From contig CM022945.1 in NCBI GenBank assembly GCA_012931725.1, forward strand, positions 153,922,766 through 153,986,765: 64,000 bases of DNA, given 5' to 3'. Each line of letters begins with the position of its first letter. Positions within the stretch are counted from its first letter, which is position 1. Positions 12,850-24,060 of the stretch are shown piece by piece. This stretch comes from Litsea cubeba (Eukaryota; Streptophyta; Magnoliopsida; Laurales; Lauraceae). Position numbers and translations under genes: made by a program. The notes below the pieces were generated by a model. It was not told the origin of the DNA and did not search any database. It was given only the letters and a program-made list of their open reading frames with translations.

Positions 12850-12950
12850 AATTGTAAATCGGCTATAAACGCCAAAAATCAGCTATAAATGCCAAAATCG
12901 GCTATAACGCCAAAATCGGCTATAAATGCCAAAAAATCGCCTTTCACGGC
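12850..12950 (+). repeat. Short repeats with GGCTATAAATGCC motif near LTR 3' end
   Basis: Five imperfect copies of a unit of about 20 bp reading roughly CGGCTATAAATGCCAAAA. The same word is the unit of the repeat block in the 3' untranslated region of both A copies (4319-4590 and 43319-43610). Confidence 0.8.
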
Positions 12951-13078
12951 AAACCAAGAAAATGTCTTTTTTCTTAAATATATGTGCAATGGAAAACTTG
13001 AAAGAAGTTGATTTCCATTTTACTTGTGAAGGTTAATCTCCGGATCACCACTTATAATTCCAAGTAAAAATAGAAAAT

Positions 13079-13280
13079 CTGGCACACCCACACAAAGAAA
13101 TGTTGATGCGCGCTTCTGCCCCCCCCCCCCCCCCCCAGTCCGGTTATAAAAGGGTCAGACCCAACGGACTCCCACGTCCGCCGGCCTCGGTAGAACCGAG
13201 CGAGCAGAATGCGCCGGTCCACCAGAACCGAGCGGGCAGAATGCGCTGGTCCATCAAGCTGGCACACCCGGTGGGACACG
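13079..13280 (+). other. Candidate primer-binding region, poly-C run and short repeats
   Basis: TCTGGCACACCCAC at 13078 and GCTGGCACACCCGGTGGGAC near 13256 resemble the TGGCRCC...GTGGG primer-site style of Tat elements; I cannot decide which is the true site. Between them lie a run of about 18 C (near 13120-13137) and two tandem copies of a unit containing GAACCGAGCGRGCAGAATGC (13190-13255). Confidence 0.45.
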
Positions 13281-13429
13281 TTCATTTGAGAACACGATGC
13301 TAGAAATGAAATATTTGCATATCATACCTATTGCTCTATGCTTATACTTCTTTTCTTGATTCCTTGGCTACTTTCTAATTGGTGGCCTATGTGTTGGATT
13401 CCGCATAAAAAAAAATGAGATGAGAATTT
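13281..13429. other. Leader of element A, no gene seen
   Basis: AT-rich untranslated leader between the primer region and the leader tandem repeats. I see no gene or recognised motif. Confidence 0.5.
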
Positions 13430-14780
13430 TTTGGAAATTTCTAATTCTTTGAATTTATTTCCACTCTTTCTCTTTTAAAAAAAAATCAGATTTTTGGATT
13501 CAAAATTGAGAAACCTTGATCCTTTCCTATCGTTCATCGTGCTTGCAGAAATGTTGAGCCTGTTCGACTAAGGTTTTGGGCCATCGTTTCTCTTCGATGA
13601 GTTCATTAGAAAAAAAAAACAAAAAAAATAAAAAATCAGATTTTTCATTTTGGATTCAAAATTGAGAAACCTTGATCCTTTCCTATCGTTCATCGTGCTT
13701 GCAGAAATGTTGAGCCTGTTCGACTAAGGTTTTGGGCCATTGTTTCTCTTCGATTTGTTCATTAAAAATCTATAAAAAAAATTAAAAAAAAAAAATAAAA
13801 AATCAGATTTTTCAGTTTGGATTTAAAATTGAGAAACCTTGATCCTTTCCTATCGTTCATCGTGCTTGCAGAAATGTTGAGCCTGTTGACTAAGGTTTTG
13901 GGCCATCGTTTCTCTTCGTTGAGTTCATTAAAAATCTAAAAAAAAAGATAAATAAAAAAAACAAAAAATCAGATTTTTCAGTTTGGATTCAAAATTGAGA
14001 AACCTTGATCCTTTCCTATCGTTCATCGTGCTTGCAGAAATTTTGAGCCTGCGCGACTAAGTTTTTGGGCCATTGTTTCTCGTTCGATGAATTCATTAAA
14101 GATCTAAAAAAAAAAAGAATTAAGAAAAAAAAACAAAAAAGACATAGACCACTAAGGTTAAACCAACTGCGTTCTTTGATCATGGTTGATTCAAGAAAAG
14201 CCTTGTCCAGAGTGTGGAGACAGCTTGACTGTTCTAGGCAAGGGTCCTCCAAACGGATTCATTAAGTAATCCTACCCTTACCTGGGGGCAATTCTATCAA
14301 TCGAGATTTCATAAGACCGGGTTAGGAGGCCTATGTGTACTCTCTTGTCTTTTAAATAAAATTTTTAAAAAATAAAAACTTTAAAATAAAAAATAAAAAT
14401 AAAAATTTTCAAAAAAAATTTTAAAAAAATAAATAAATAAATAAAAAAAAAAGATTTAAAAAAAAATCTTCAAAAAAAAAATTCCGTCATTTTGGGTTTA
14501 GATTGGAGAAATCTTGGTCTTCTCCTTTCTGAGCACTGGCGCTCACGGAAATCGCTGAGCCTGTGTTTAGATTGGAGTGCCTTTTGCTCTCTTTGATGAA
14601 CCCGATATTGGCCTTTCAAAAAAAAAACTCGTCATTTTTGGATTCAGATCCGAGAAATTATGGTTCATTTCCTTCTGAATACTGGCGCTCACGGAAATCG
14701 CTGAGACCATATTTGGATCGGAATACCATCTGCACTCTTTGATGAATCCAATATTGACCTTTCAAAATAGGGAATCTCAT
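13430..14780 (+). repeat. Leader tandem repeats of element A2
   Basis: Four units of about 150-165 bp at 13484, 13635, 13799 and 13966 share a core with ACCTTGATCCTTTCCTATCG, CATCGTGCTTGCAGAAATG and GGTTTTGGGCCAT, separated by A-rich linkers. Two more diverged units lie at about 14480-14600 and 14625-14770 and share GCTCACGGAAATCGCTGAG. They precede gag and may be structured RNA leader, but nothing shows a function. Confidence 0.85.
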
Positions 14781-15106
14781 CTCATGGATGCGGTCTCCAA
14801 ACATTTGTGTCTAGCGGTACTAGTACGCCCTTTCAGGGTCTACTGTATTCGCGACCGGCATATTTGTAACTCCAACTTTATATTCTTCTTACCTCAAGCA
14901 AGCTCTGCTTCTCGATAAGTCGAATTTAAGTTCACAATTGCTTCTAGCAGTCACTAGGATGCTCATTCTGGGCTTACGATCCCTGCGATCAGAACAATTG
15001 TACACTCTATGGCTTTCTGCCTTCTTCATATTGCTTGGGTCATCTCCCTCGAGCAATTTGAAAAGACAAAACCATAGAACTTCCTATTTATGATCATTAT
15101 ATTCTT
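14781..15106. other. Leader segment before gag, no gene seen
   Basis: Untranslated sequence between the leader repeats and the first ORF. It ends in TTGTTTCAG (about 15129-15137), which would be a good 3' splice site just before the ATG at 15158, so a leader intron is possible. Confidence 0.45.
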
Positions 15107-15157
15107 GTGATTACTAATGGATGTGGTCTTGTTTCAGAAACTTTTCGAAAACTAACA

Positions 15158-17669
15158 ATGGCAGCTTCACTAACCATTACCTTCGACGAGAACAAGCACC
15201 AACTTGTGCTTCAACAGAAGCAAACCATGCGCACCTACAAGCGCCCCATCAGCTGCCGAAGCGTCAACTCCCTCGGCAACTCTCTGAACTCCGGGTCGAC
15301 CTCGACTCCCCGGACTATCGTCTTTGGGACGCTGGGACCATTCCCACTTCCTGAGGAACAAATTGCTCCTTCCAAGAAGCAGAAACTTGCCTCTCAACGT
15401 GTCACTATCGTGACACTAAAGGCGAGCACTAGAAGGCCCGAAGCCCGTGGCAGCCACACGAAGCCTCGACCAGCAAACGACCAGGTCTATCCCAAGACTT
15501 GGTCCCCAAGACCTTCACCAAAACAAAGAAGGTCCCAAACATCCACCAAGCCAGCATTCCTGGCCCCACTCAAGGAGAACCAGTTCTACCCTCTTGCCTA
15601 CATGAAAGCGGAGAGACCCATCTCCAATCCGACTCTCAAGTCAACCCAGCATGAGCCGGCTTGTTCCTACAAGCCCAAAATCAAGTCATGCATCACAAGG
15701 CCTCCGCAAGCACCTGCTAAGGCCAACAAACCTGCAGTTCGACCCTTCATCTCTACAGGGGCCGAACTCCAAAAATTCAAAGCTTCGCTGCAACAGGAGA
15801 AGGACAGGGTTCACATCCTATCCTTGCAAAGCTACAAAGAAGACAGGTTAGGCTGCTACACCCGAGGGAGCACATCCTTCATCGTCAAAGCCCAGCCAGA
15901 GCTGACCAAAGCTCTACGCCGCTGCACGTCGTATCGGCAAAAGAGACTAGGAAGTAAAGGACTCAGCCTCCTACACTTCAAGTCTCTACCAAATGGGTCG
16001 AAAAAGAAAGACCCAACCAAGTTGATGCCGTCCATATGGTTGGAAAAACCAGAAGGCGCCAAAAGTCAGTAAAAAAAATCCATGTCCGACGTCTAATGAC
16101 CCGCAGTGTCTCCAGGACAAGAAGACATTCAGAAGAATCCCCTGCTCCTTCAAGCAAAGGATGGTAGAGTGATCCTTCCTCAAGCTCTTCTTCAAAAAGA
16201 ATGAGCCCCAGCTCAGTCACCAGGACAGTTTCTTCGTTCGAATCATGAAGGATGAACGTCTTGGCTACAAATTCTGAGCCACCACCCCGCAATCCACCTC
16301 AAGATGATGCGATCACCCGCATCCAGGCCAACAGAGGATTGAAACTCTGATGGAAAACCTTCTCCTCGCCTTCCAAAATCAGGCGAATAATGAACCTCCT
16401 CCGAATCATCAAGACGATGAGGTAAATGGAGAAGAAAATGAGTCACGCGCCCTTACAAAAAAGGACGTAGACAGTATCCTCGCCAAAGCAAAAGAAGAGG
16501 ATATACTCAAGGAGCATGGGATCAAGCCACCATATCCCTTATGGATGGACTCGGTCCCGTTCCCCACAAAATTCAAGCATCCTACTCTCCAAACATATAT
16601 GGGGAAAGGATCAGCCAGACAGCATGTCATCCACTTCAAGATCCTGACGGGAGCTATCGCGGATTAAGATGCACTCAAGATCTGCCTCTTTGCAAGTACC
16701 CTAAAAGGTACGGCCTTCGATTGGTACTCCACTCTGCCGGAGGACTCCATCCAAAACTGGGCCATGCTAGAGACACGCTTCCTGACTCACTTCAAAGGTG
16801 AGGATCATCCCGCTACTATGGCTCAGCTATGCAGCCTAAAACAGGGGGAGAATGAGTCAACGTATGACTTCATTCATAAGTGGAAATCAATGGCATACAA
16901 ATGCTCTGATGTATTGCCACAAGCGTCGCTAGTCGACATCTACCGAATCAACATGAGAGCTAGAATCCGCTCCATGATCATCGGCAACAAATCAAAAAAA
17001 ACTGGGAGAACTCCTAGAAGCCTCCATGGAAGCTGAAACGATGATTAAAGACCTCAACAGTCAGAAATCATCAAGAAAAGAGCCAACCGCCATTGCAACC
17101 TCTAAACCAAAGAAGAAAGAGGTCCTTAATGTGCAGACCAAGTCAGCTCCTCTGCCACAAAAGAAAGCTGAAAACAAAGCTGCTGGTAAGAGACCTGAAC
17201 TCTCTGATGCCTTCAAAGAACGAGTAGAGAAGAAATACCCATTTGATGAAGATGTTGATGAAATCTTTGGGCTCTTGTGGTAAACGGCAAGCTCACCTTG
17301 CCTGAACCAAAAAGACCGGGTGATGTTAGCAAAACCAACGATCCTCGGTACTGTCCATACCACCAGATGATCTCGCATCCTCTCAATCAATGCTTCGTTG
17401 TGAGGGAGAAAATAAACGAGATGTGGAAAAACAGAGTCATCACATTTGACAAAAACTATGGATCTGCCTCCGTCAACATGGTGACATGCGGACAAACATC
17501 AAAATCATCGAAGAAGAAGATCACTACTTCCTTCAAGGTGATAAACTCAATTCAAGCGTCCGAAGAACTGGTTCCTTGCCTGACACCAGACGAACAACCT
17601 ATATGGGTACATCCCGATCTCCTGGATGATGAAAATTGGGAGGTCGTGAAAACAAAGCCTACAGCTTAA
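15158..17669 (+). pseudogene. gag: A2 gag, with long N-terminal extension
   Basis: I start at ATG 15158 (MAASLTITFDEN), after a possible splice acceptor. The first part (to the TAA at 16070) is a Lys/Pro/Ser-rich basic protein of about 300 residues. It may be the gag N-terminus or a separate ORF like ORF1 of Ogre elements. A frameshift at an A-run near 16073 leads to 16300-17040, which has the retrotransposon gag capsid fold (GTAFDWYSTLP, ETRFLTHF, LKQGENESTYDF). A lysine-rich part follows, then a zinc-knuckle-like CPYHQMISHPLNQC near 17350. Breaks: TAG near 16254, TAA near 16665, a frameshift near 17000 in an A-run, and TAA at 17281. Confidence 0.85.
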
Positions 17670-17760
17670 CAGCGAAGGTAGGCTAGGAAACATCTCCTCA
17701 AGCTTAAACGGCAAGAGAAGACCCAGCCAAAATAAGAAGTCAAAATAAGACCCACAAAAA

Positions 17761-18650
17761 TTACAACCAATCTTCCTTTACATATTCAAATCCTTCGGGA
17801 AAAGATGTTGTAAGCGCCCTTAGTGGCACCAATGATGAACATGCAGGCCCTAAGGAGGCTTTCAAGTATGACTTGATTGAACACTTCAAGCACATACCTG
17901 CACGTCTGCACATCCTAGATTTGTTGCGAATGTCTCCACACACTCGTGATAATCTCATTTCAGAATTACAAAAGCTGAATGAGGATGTCGACAAACATGC
18001 CCCGCAAGTCCTCCAAATTGAAATGGATTACCGGGTCAAAAACTCAGCCAGTGCAACCATCGCCTTCATAAAGGACGACCTCCTACTTGGCAAAACAAGG
18101 CACAACCGACCCCTGTACTTCACAGGGTACATCAAGGAAATGCCTATGCATAGAGTTCAGATCGACCCAGGTTCTACACTCAACCTCATCTCCACATCGG
18201 CTCTCGAAGAGTTGGGCATCCCACCCAGCAAGCTGAGCCACACATCTGTATCTATTTTTGGATTCGATGGGAGTACTCAGAGGCCTATCGACAAAATCAA
18301 GTTCAAGTTCGCAGATCAGTGATCTTATCTCTGAGGTCACAGTGTATGCAATAAAAACCCCTACATGCTACAACATCCTTTTCGGACGCCCATGGATCCA
18401 CGAGAATGGTGTTGTCCCTTCAACTCTACATCAATGCATCAAGTTTGTTGGCAATGACGGCATGATACATCGAGTCTTTGCGGACAGAAAACCCTTCAAA
18501 GGTAAAGAAGTCCACTTTGCAGACTCACAAATGTATGAAGGTGAAAAAGAAGAAGAGGAGAAGCACACAGCACCCTTTGCCGAAAATCTCCAGAAAGATA
18601 AAGGCAAGGCTCCTCAACAATCACCGGAAAAAAAACAAATCATCCGATAA
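17761..18650 (+). pseudogene. pro: A2 aspartic protease region of pol
   Basis: Frame at 17873-18322 with the retropepsin-like active site IDPGSTLNLI near 18165, where typical elements have D-S/T-G, so here a Pro stands in the triad. It is followed, after a frameshift near 18320, by NILFGRPWIHENGVVPSTLHQ, the conserved ILGRPWL-type segment at the protease end. A Lys/Glu-rich linker ends at TAA 18648. It would process gag-pol. Confidence 0.8.
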
Positions 18651-18705
18651 ATCTAAAGAGAACATTTAAACTCCCTTCATCATCTCCCTCAAACCTTCAA
18701 AGCCT

Positions 18706-21208
18706 TTGGTCATCACAACTAAAGTGAAGAAGGCAAAGCAAAAGCCTGGGGGCAAATTCGTTGTCTCTTTCGTGTCTATCATGCAAGACACGGATTCGGA
18801 TTCAGAGCCAGAAGACGACACATCGTCAAGCCAAGCTAACACTCAGCAAGTTCAGCCTACTCTTACTCCAATGGAGATAACTTTTGACATAGAAGATCCT
18901 ACGTCAGCTTCGTTCGTTGTTCCAGCAACTTCAGCAAAGGAAAAGCCAATCTTCTTCCATAGATCGGATGCTTCTTCATCAAACTCCGTGCTTGAACCTT
19001 TCCAAAATAAAGGTATGCCTCAACTATCCTTATATAGTTCTGTAGCACAAGCTATTATGAAGAAAATGGGCTATGACGCTCAAAACCCAGTCGGTTTGGG
19101 AGAAGGCCATGGTATTCTCACGCCATTGGGGCCCGTCTTGACCAAAAGCCAGCTGGAAGATTGGAGACTCTACGGCTATGTAGAAAAGTCTTCACACGGG
19201 CTAGGGTACGATCCCGACACTCCTCTGAGACAGTTGACACAAAGGCTTAAAAGTCAATATACTGACCAAGCCTCAACATCTCAACTCCATGAAGACATCG
19301 ATCTCCCTGGATATCTTTTCGATGAATCACCTGAAAAAGATCCAGGAAGCTCATCCAATTGGCACGATTTTTCTGAGAATGAAGAGGAGTTGTCCGATGG
19401 CACAGACATGTGGTCTTCTGACCCAGAAGAACCCTCATCTCCAAAAGAAGTAGCCTACTTCGACCCGGTTTCAACAGGCGATTGGGATCATCTCATAGCA
19501 AGCCTTGGGAAGATTGCCGATCAAGAAGACCCGTGGAAAGGAACAAAACCTTGGTCTGGAAATGCCCTTGAAACCCCAGAAGGTTTCGTTGAGCTGGAAG
19601 CCTCCGAAAATATTGTGGAGGAACCACCTTCGAACCTTCCAACAGAAGATCATGTTCAAAAGATAGACTTGGGAACACCAGATAACCCACATCCTGTATT
19701 CATAAGCAAGAATATAAAGGACGATGAGTTACCCGAGTATATCACCTTTCTTCGTGAGTTCGTTGAATGCTTTGCATGGTCTTATGCTGAAATGCCTGGC
19801 TTAGACCCCAAAATAACGGTCCGCAAACTCAATCTTCAAGAAGACATCAAGCCTGTCAAGCAAGGCCAAAGAAGATTCCGTCCAGATGTGATGGATAAAA
19901 TTGAACAAGAAGTTAAAAAACTCAAAAGCGTCGGCTTCATCCGTGAGGAACAGCATCCTGAATGGTTGGCCAACATTGTCCCCGTGACAAAGAAAAACGG
20001 GCAGATCAGGGTCTATATTGACTACAGAGACCTGAATAGCGCATGTCGTAAAGATGAATTTCTGCTCCCCATACCAGAGGTAATGATTGACAATACCTGT
20101 GGATTCGAGCGAATGACATTCATGGATGGTTTCTCTGGCTACAATCAGATAAAGATGCATCCTGAGGATGAAAAACGTACATCCTTTCGGACCCCATTTG
20201 ACATGTATTGCTACACTGTCATGCCATTTGGTCTAAAAAATGCTGGTGCCACATATCAGAGGGCTATGATGAAGATATTCCAAGATATGCAGCACAAGAC
20301 GGTTGAATGTTACGTTGATGACCTCGCCGTCAAAAGCAAAAGAAAAGAAGATCATCTCGAAGACCTTCAAGAAGTCTTCCTCCGGCTTCGCAAACACAAA
20401 CTCCGAATGAATCCTCTGAAATGCTTCTTAGGCGTCTCGTCGGGTAAGTTCCTCGGACTTTTAGTTCGGAAAGCTGGAATAGAGCTTGACCCCATAAAAG
20501 TCAAAGCCATTCTAGAAATGCCCTCTCCAAGAACCTTGAGAGAACTCAAAGGGCTTCAAAGGAGATTGGCCTACATCAGACGGTTCATCTCCAATCTTTC
20601 GGGGAAATGCCGTCCATTCTCCCGGTTGATGAAAAAAGGTGTGAACTTTGTCTCGGATGCAGACTGTGAAGCGGCTTTCCAAGATATCAAGTCATACCTG
20701 ACAAAACCTCCAGTGTTGGCCGCTCCTACCACTGGAAAACCATTCATCTTGTACACAAGAGCCGTTGATCACTCTCTGAGGGCTCTGCTTGCACAAGAAA
20801 ATGATGAAAGAAAAGAAGCTGCTCTATATTACCTCAGTCGCATACTAGTAGGTGCAGAGCATCGCTACTCTCCAGTCGAAAAAGAATGTCTTGCAGTGAT
20901 GTTCGCCGTACAAAAGCTGCATCACTACTTGCTTTCCAACACAGTCTACCTAGTCTCGAGGGTCAACCTCTTGAAGGTCCTTGTCACAAAGGCAGGTTCT
21001 CTCAATGTTCGACTGGCAAAATGGTCCATCTTTCTGTCATAATTTGATATCAGGTATGTACCACAAAATGCAATCAAAGGGCAAGCTCTAGCGGACTTCC
21101 TAGCAGAGCATCCATTGCCTAAAGATTCTCCACTCAGGGATGATCTCCCAGACGAACCAGTCTGCAATGTGGAGACTTTCTCACAAAGTGCCTCCTGGGA
21201 CATGTACT
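18706..21208 (+). pseudogene. pol: A2 pol: G-patch-like region, RT and first RNase H
   Basis: Long open frame of 778 codons to TAA 21040-21042. An acidic Ser/Gln-rich linker is followed at about 19010-19215 by a G-patch-like region (IMKKMGYDAQNPVGLGEGHGI, then SHGLGYDP). RT runs from about 19780 to 20600, with DLNSACRKDEF, FMDGFSGYNQI, MPFGLKNAGATYQR and YVDD near 20314. The first RNase H follows (about 20700-21030). After the in-frame TAA, which A1 shares, the frame continues (YVPQNAIKGQALADFLAEHP) to the solo-LTR insertion at 21208. Apart from this TAA, RT is intact here. Confidence 0.92.
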
Positions 21209-22199
21209 TGTTAGTTTTATGGACTCAATCCAGTAGATGATATAATAAATTGATTAAATTCTTTATTTATTCATATATTCATGCTTTCCTTTCATGAGAT
21301 GAATGGTGATTTATTATATACTTGCACATAACCAATACGAATGACATGATGGTTCATGAGATGAACCGGGGTCCACAAGTATATTAGATGTAACACATGT
21401 GTATGGATGAGATCCACATACGGGAGACATGTGTGGCAAATCTTATACTTAAATATTTTCACAACCAGTGATGAGACTGGACATCTCATACTGACAAGGT
21501 TGCAGCACTTTGATCACTATGAGATAGTGTGATTTGTCTCGATCATCAGAATGGAAGATTCTGGATCATTGTGTTGGTACATTGGATGTATTGAAGGACC
21601 ATGAGAAGCACCTTATAAACACTGTCTTTATTTTAAGGTCTGCTCTCATAATTCCCTAGCAATAGGCTCTCAATCCTGAGACATTAATGAACTCAAGTTT
21701 CTATCTATTCATTTGCTTTGAGTCACCAATGAGTGAGGCCAACTGTAGGTCAACACCTCGGTGATTTGGGTACATGGTAGTAGAGCTGTGGGAACATTCA
21801 ATAGTCAAGAAGGAATCTATCTCTAATATCCCCTTCTGCCAATTAATGGATTTATCATTGGTAAGTGCGCACCCATTCCGATTAGGAGTTAATTGGAAAG
21901 GTACCTATGATCATTATAATTAATTGGGGCTCAAGGATAATAAGATATGGATCAAGTTTGGAAGACAGGTCCAATTGATCCATGGATATTGATAGAGGGG
22001 TCTACTTGTGGTAATGTGGAAGTTTAGGGTCTTCTATGTAATATTCCTAAGACTGGAGTTCAATTGCATTTATATAGTGGAGTTATTTGCAATTAACTAT
22101 GGGCCCGGATTACACATGAGATGTGGGGTCGCGAGTCCCAGTTGGAGCCAGCTTTCTAAGGAATCCCTAGTGGTCCCCACGCTAGCCCAATTATTAGAA

Positions 22200-22490
22200 A
22201 GTATCTAATTCTAGTTAAACTCTAAAAGGAAAGTTACTATTTCTATTTGAAGTGAGACTTCTAATAGTGGTAATAGTAGACTTACTAATTTTAGTAGAAG
22301 TGAGACTTCTATTTTAATTAGAAAGGAATTGGAAAGTTACTAATCATATTTGAAGTGAGACTTCTAATTATGATATGGTAAGTTACTAATTAATTAATGG
22401 AAGTAAGACTTCTATTTTAATTAAGAAGAGATAGTTACTAATTTTTGGAAGTAAGACTTCTAATGGAAATTAGTAAGTTGGACTTGCAAA
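22200..22490 (+). repeat. U3 short repeats of the solo LTR
   Basis: About five imperfect units of 40-60 bp with GTTACTA...GAAGTRAGACTTCTA, directly before the TATA box. The GAAGTNAGACTTC core is nearly palindromic, which suits a regulatory site. Confidence 0.75.
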
Positions 22491-22491
22491 A

Positions 22492-22500
22492 GCTATAAAT
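22492..22500 (+). promoter_or_regulatory. TATA box of the solo LTR
   Basis: TATAAATAAG about 530 bp before the LTR end, giving U3, R and U5 in the usual order on +. Confidence 0.6.
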
Positions 22501-23031
22501 AAGAGGAGAAGAGGGCCTTGGACGTCCCATGCATAAATCCACCTAGGGATTCACGCCCAAGTCCCCTAGAGCAAGTGTTGCTCGAGTTTTTCCTCTCTCT
22601 CCCTCTTCTAGTTCTCTTTCTAGTTCCTCCCTAGAGTTCCTAGTAGTTTTCTCTTGGAGATCCCACCATCTTCTTGAGAAAAAGGAGAATCTAATACGGG
22701 TCATAGCGTGGAAGATCAAGAGGTCTTGGAGATCCCTATTTGATTAGTGAAAGCGTTTCATCATCAAAGAAAGACGCAACTCCTCCATTAGAGCACAACC
22801 GAGCTCCAAAGGTATAATCCACTTCCTTGCATGTTGTAGATTATTAGGGATGCTTGTTAGTTGCTGTTTCTATCTTCTAGATAGATTGTATTTACTGATC
22901 ATAATGACTGAGATTGAGGACATAGATCTTGGATTGGGTTTTATAGCCTTATGGATAGTTGATCCCTGCGTCAAGTGGGTCAGAAGTTTTTGAAACCTAT
23001 CCTAGAGGCCCACCCTATTTCCAACAGTACT

Positions 23032-23692
23032 TTGACGGTGCAACCAGGACAAATGAAAAACGACAGCTGATCTCGGGAGTTGGCATCCTCTTTGTTAGCC
23101 CCGACAAATACATAATTCCGCACGCTTTCTCGCTACTGGAACCATGCACAAACAATGCAGCTGAATATCAAGCTCTGATCCTAGGATTGGAACTCGCCAT
23201 CGAATCCGGTATCACCATGCTGCAAGTCTTTGGAGACTCTCAACTGATCGTCAACCAGATGAATCAGAAATTTGAAGTCAAGAAGCCTGATCTGCTGCCT
23301 TACTACAACAAGGCACAATCGCTTTTGCAAAAGTTTGACATCTGCCACATCACCCACATTCGTAGAGATGAAAACATACGTGCAGATGCCCTGGCTGGAC
23401 TTGCCGAATCTATGGCAATCCAGGAAAGAGAAACCATGCAAATCACAGTGTGCGAAAGAAGAATCATTCCTCCTCTTAGCACACACCAAGCAGTTGCTGA
23501 ATGCCACCAAGTGGTTGGAAGTCGGATTTCAATCCTTCAAACTTCAATTGGAGACTTGAGGGACCCGTTCATTGATTACATTATGTTTGGAATCCTACCT
23601 GAAGATCCAAAAGAACGGGTAAGCATCCAAAGGCAAACCCCAAGCTTTCATTTGGATATTCCTTCAAAAATCCTTTACAGGAAATCCTTCAA
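23032..23692 (+). pseudogene. pol: A2 pol: second RNase H and linker, up to the CACTA insertion
   Basis: Continues the pol frame after the solo LTR. It has the archaeal-type RNase H with FDGATRTN, NNAAEYQALILGLELA, VFGDSQLIVNQMN and DENIRADALAGLA, all four acidic positions present, then the tether toward integrase. The frame is open to the CACTA insertion at 23693. Confidence 0.92.
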
Positions 23693-24060
23693 CACTACAC
23701 CATTTCAAGGCTTTTACAGCTTCTCATTTACGGCGTGCATTGAATGCAAGCTGTAAATGATATAATAGTACGGCGCGCATGGAATGCGAGCTACAAAAGG
23801 TCATTTTCTTCTCTTTATTAAGGCGTGCATTTTACGCACCGTGAGATATTATCAATTACTGCGTGCATTTAGGACGCCATAAATTATTGAGCATTTGCAG
23901 CCCAGATTTGCAAACCGTAAAAATATTAGGGTATCACAGCCCACATGTCGCACGCTGTAAAAGGCCAAGCCATTCAATTTAAGTTCACAGCCTGCTTTGA
24001 GAAGCTATAAGATTAATCAGCTTTCACAGCCCACATTTCGCATGTCGTAAAAAAGGAAAC
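23693..24060 (+). repeat. CACTA left terminal and subterminal repeats
   Basis: After the terminal repeat, words of the type TACGGCGYGCATNNAATGC and GCNNGCTGTAAA recur about every 50-70 bp in both orientations to about 24060. Such arrays bind the element's own transposition protein in related elements (family knowledge). Confidence 0.75.

Larger units (their letters stand above)
9727..13080 (+). repeat. Central LTR of element A, shared by A1 and A2
   Basis: Long LTR serving as the 3' LTR of A1 and the 5' LTR of A2. The left border is inferred from the polypurine tract followed by TGTTAC. The right border is only approximate: the second LTR is cut by the end of the window, so the two cannot be compared past 12602, and the primer site is not certain. 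From 9800 to 12602 it matches 61192-64000 with scattered substitutions and small indels. Open frames here (for example 10297-10743) are not conserved coding sequence. An LTR above 3 kb is normal for the Tat lineage. Confidence 0.75.
21209..23026 (+). mobile_element. Solo LTR, probably of a copia-type element, inserted in A2 pol
   Basis: Starts TGTTAGTTTTATGG, ends CCTATTTCCAACA, and is flanked by perfect 5-bp duplications GTACT (21204-21208 and 23027-23031). It carries TG...CA ends, no internal coding region and no second LTR, so it is a solo LTR left by recombination (inference). Element A1 has the uninterrupted target. Orientation + is taken from the TATA box. The copia assignment rests only on length and ends. 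Confidence 0.85.

Noticed and set aside
23693..24060. Left end at 23693 as a Harbinger or Mutator element
   Set aside because: CACTA start, short terminal repeat and subterminal words fit CACTA; no TWA or 9-bp duplication.
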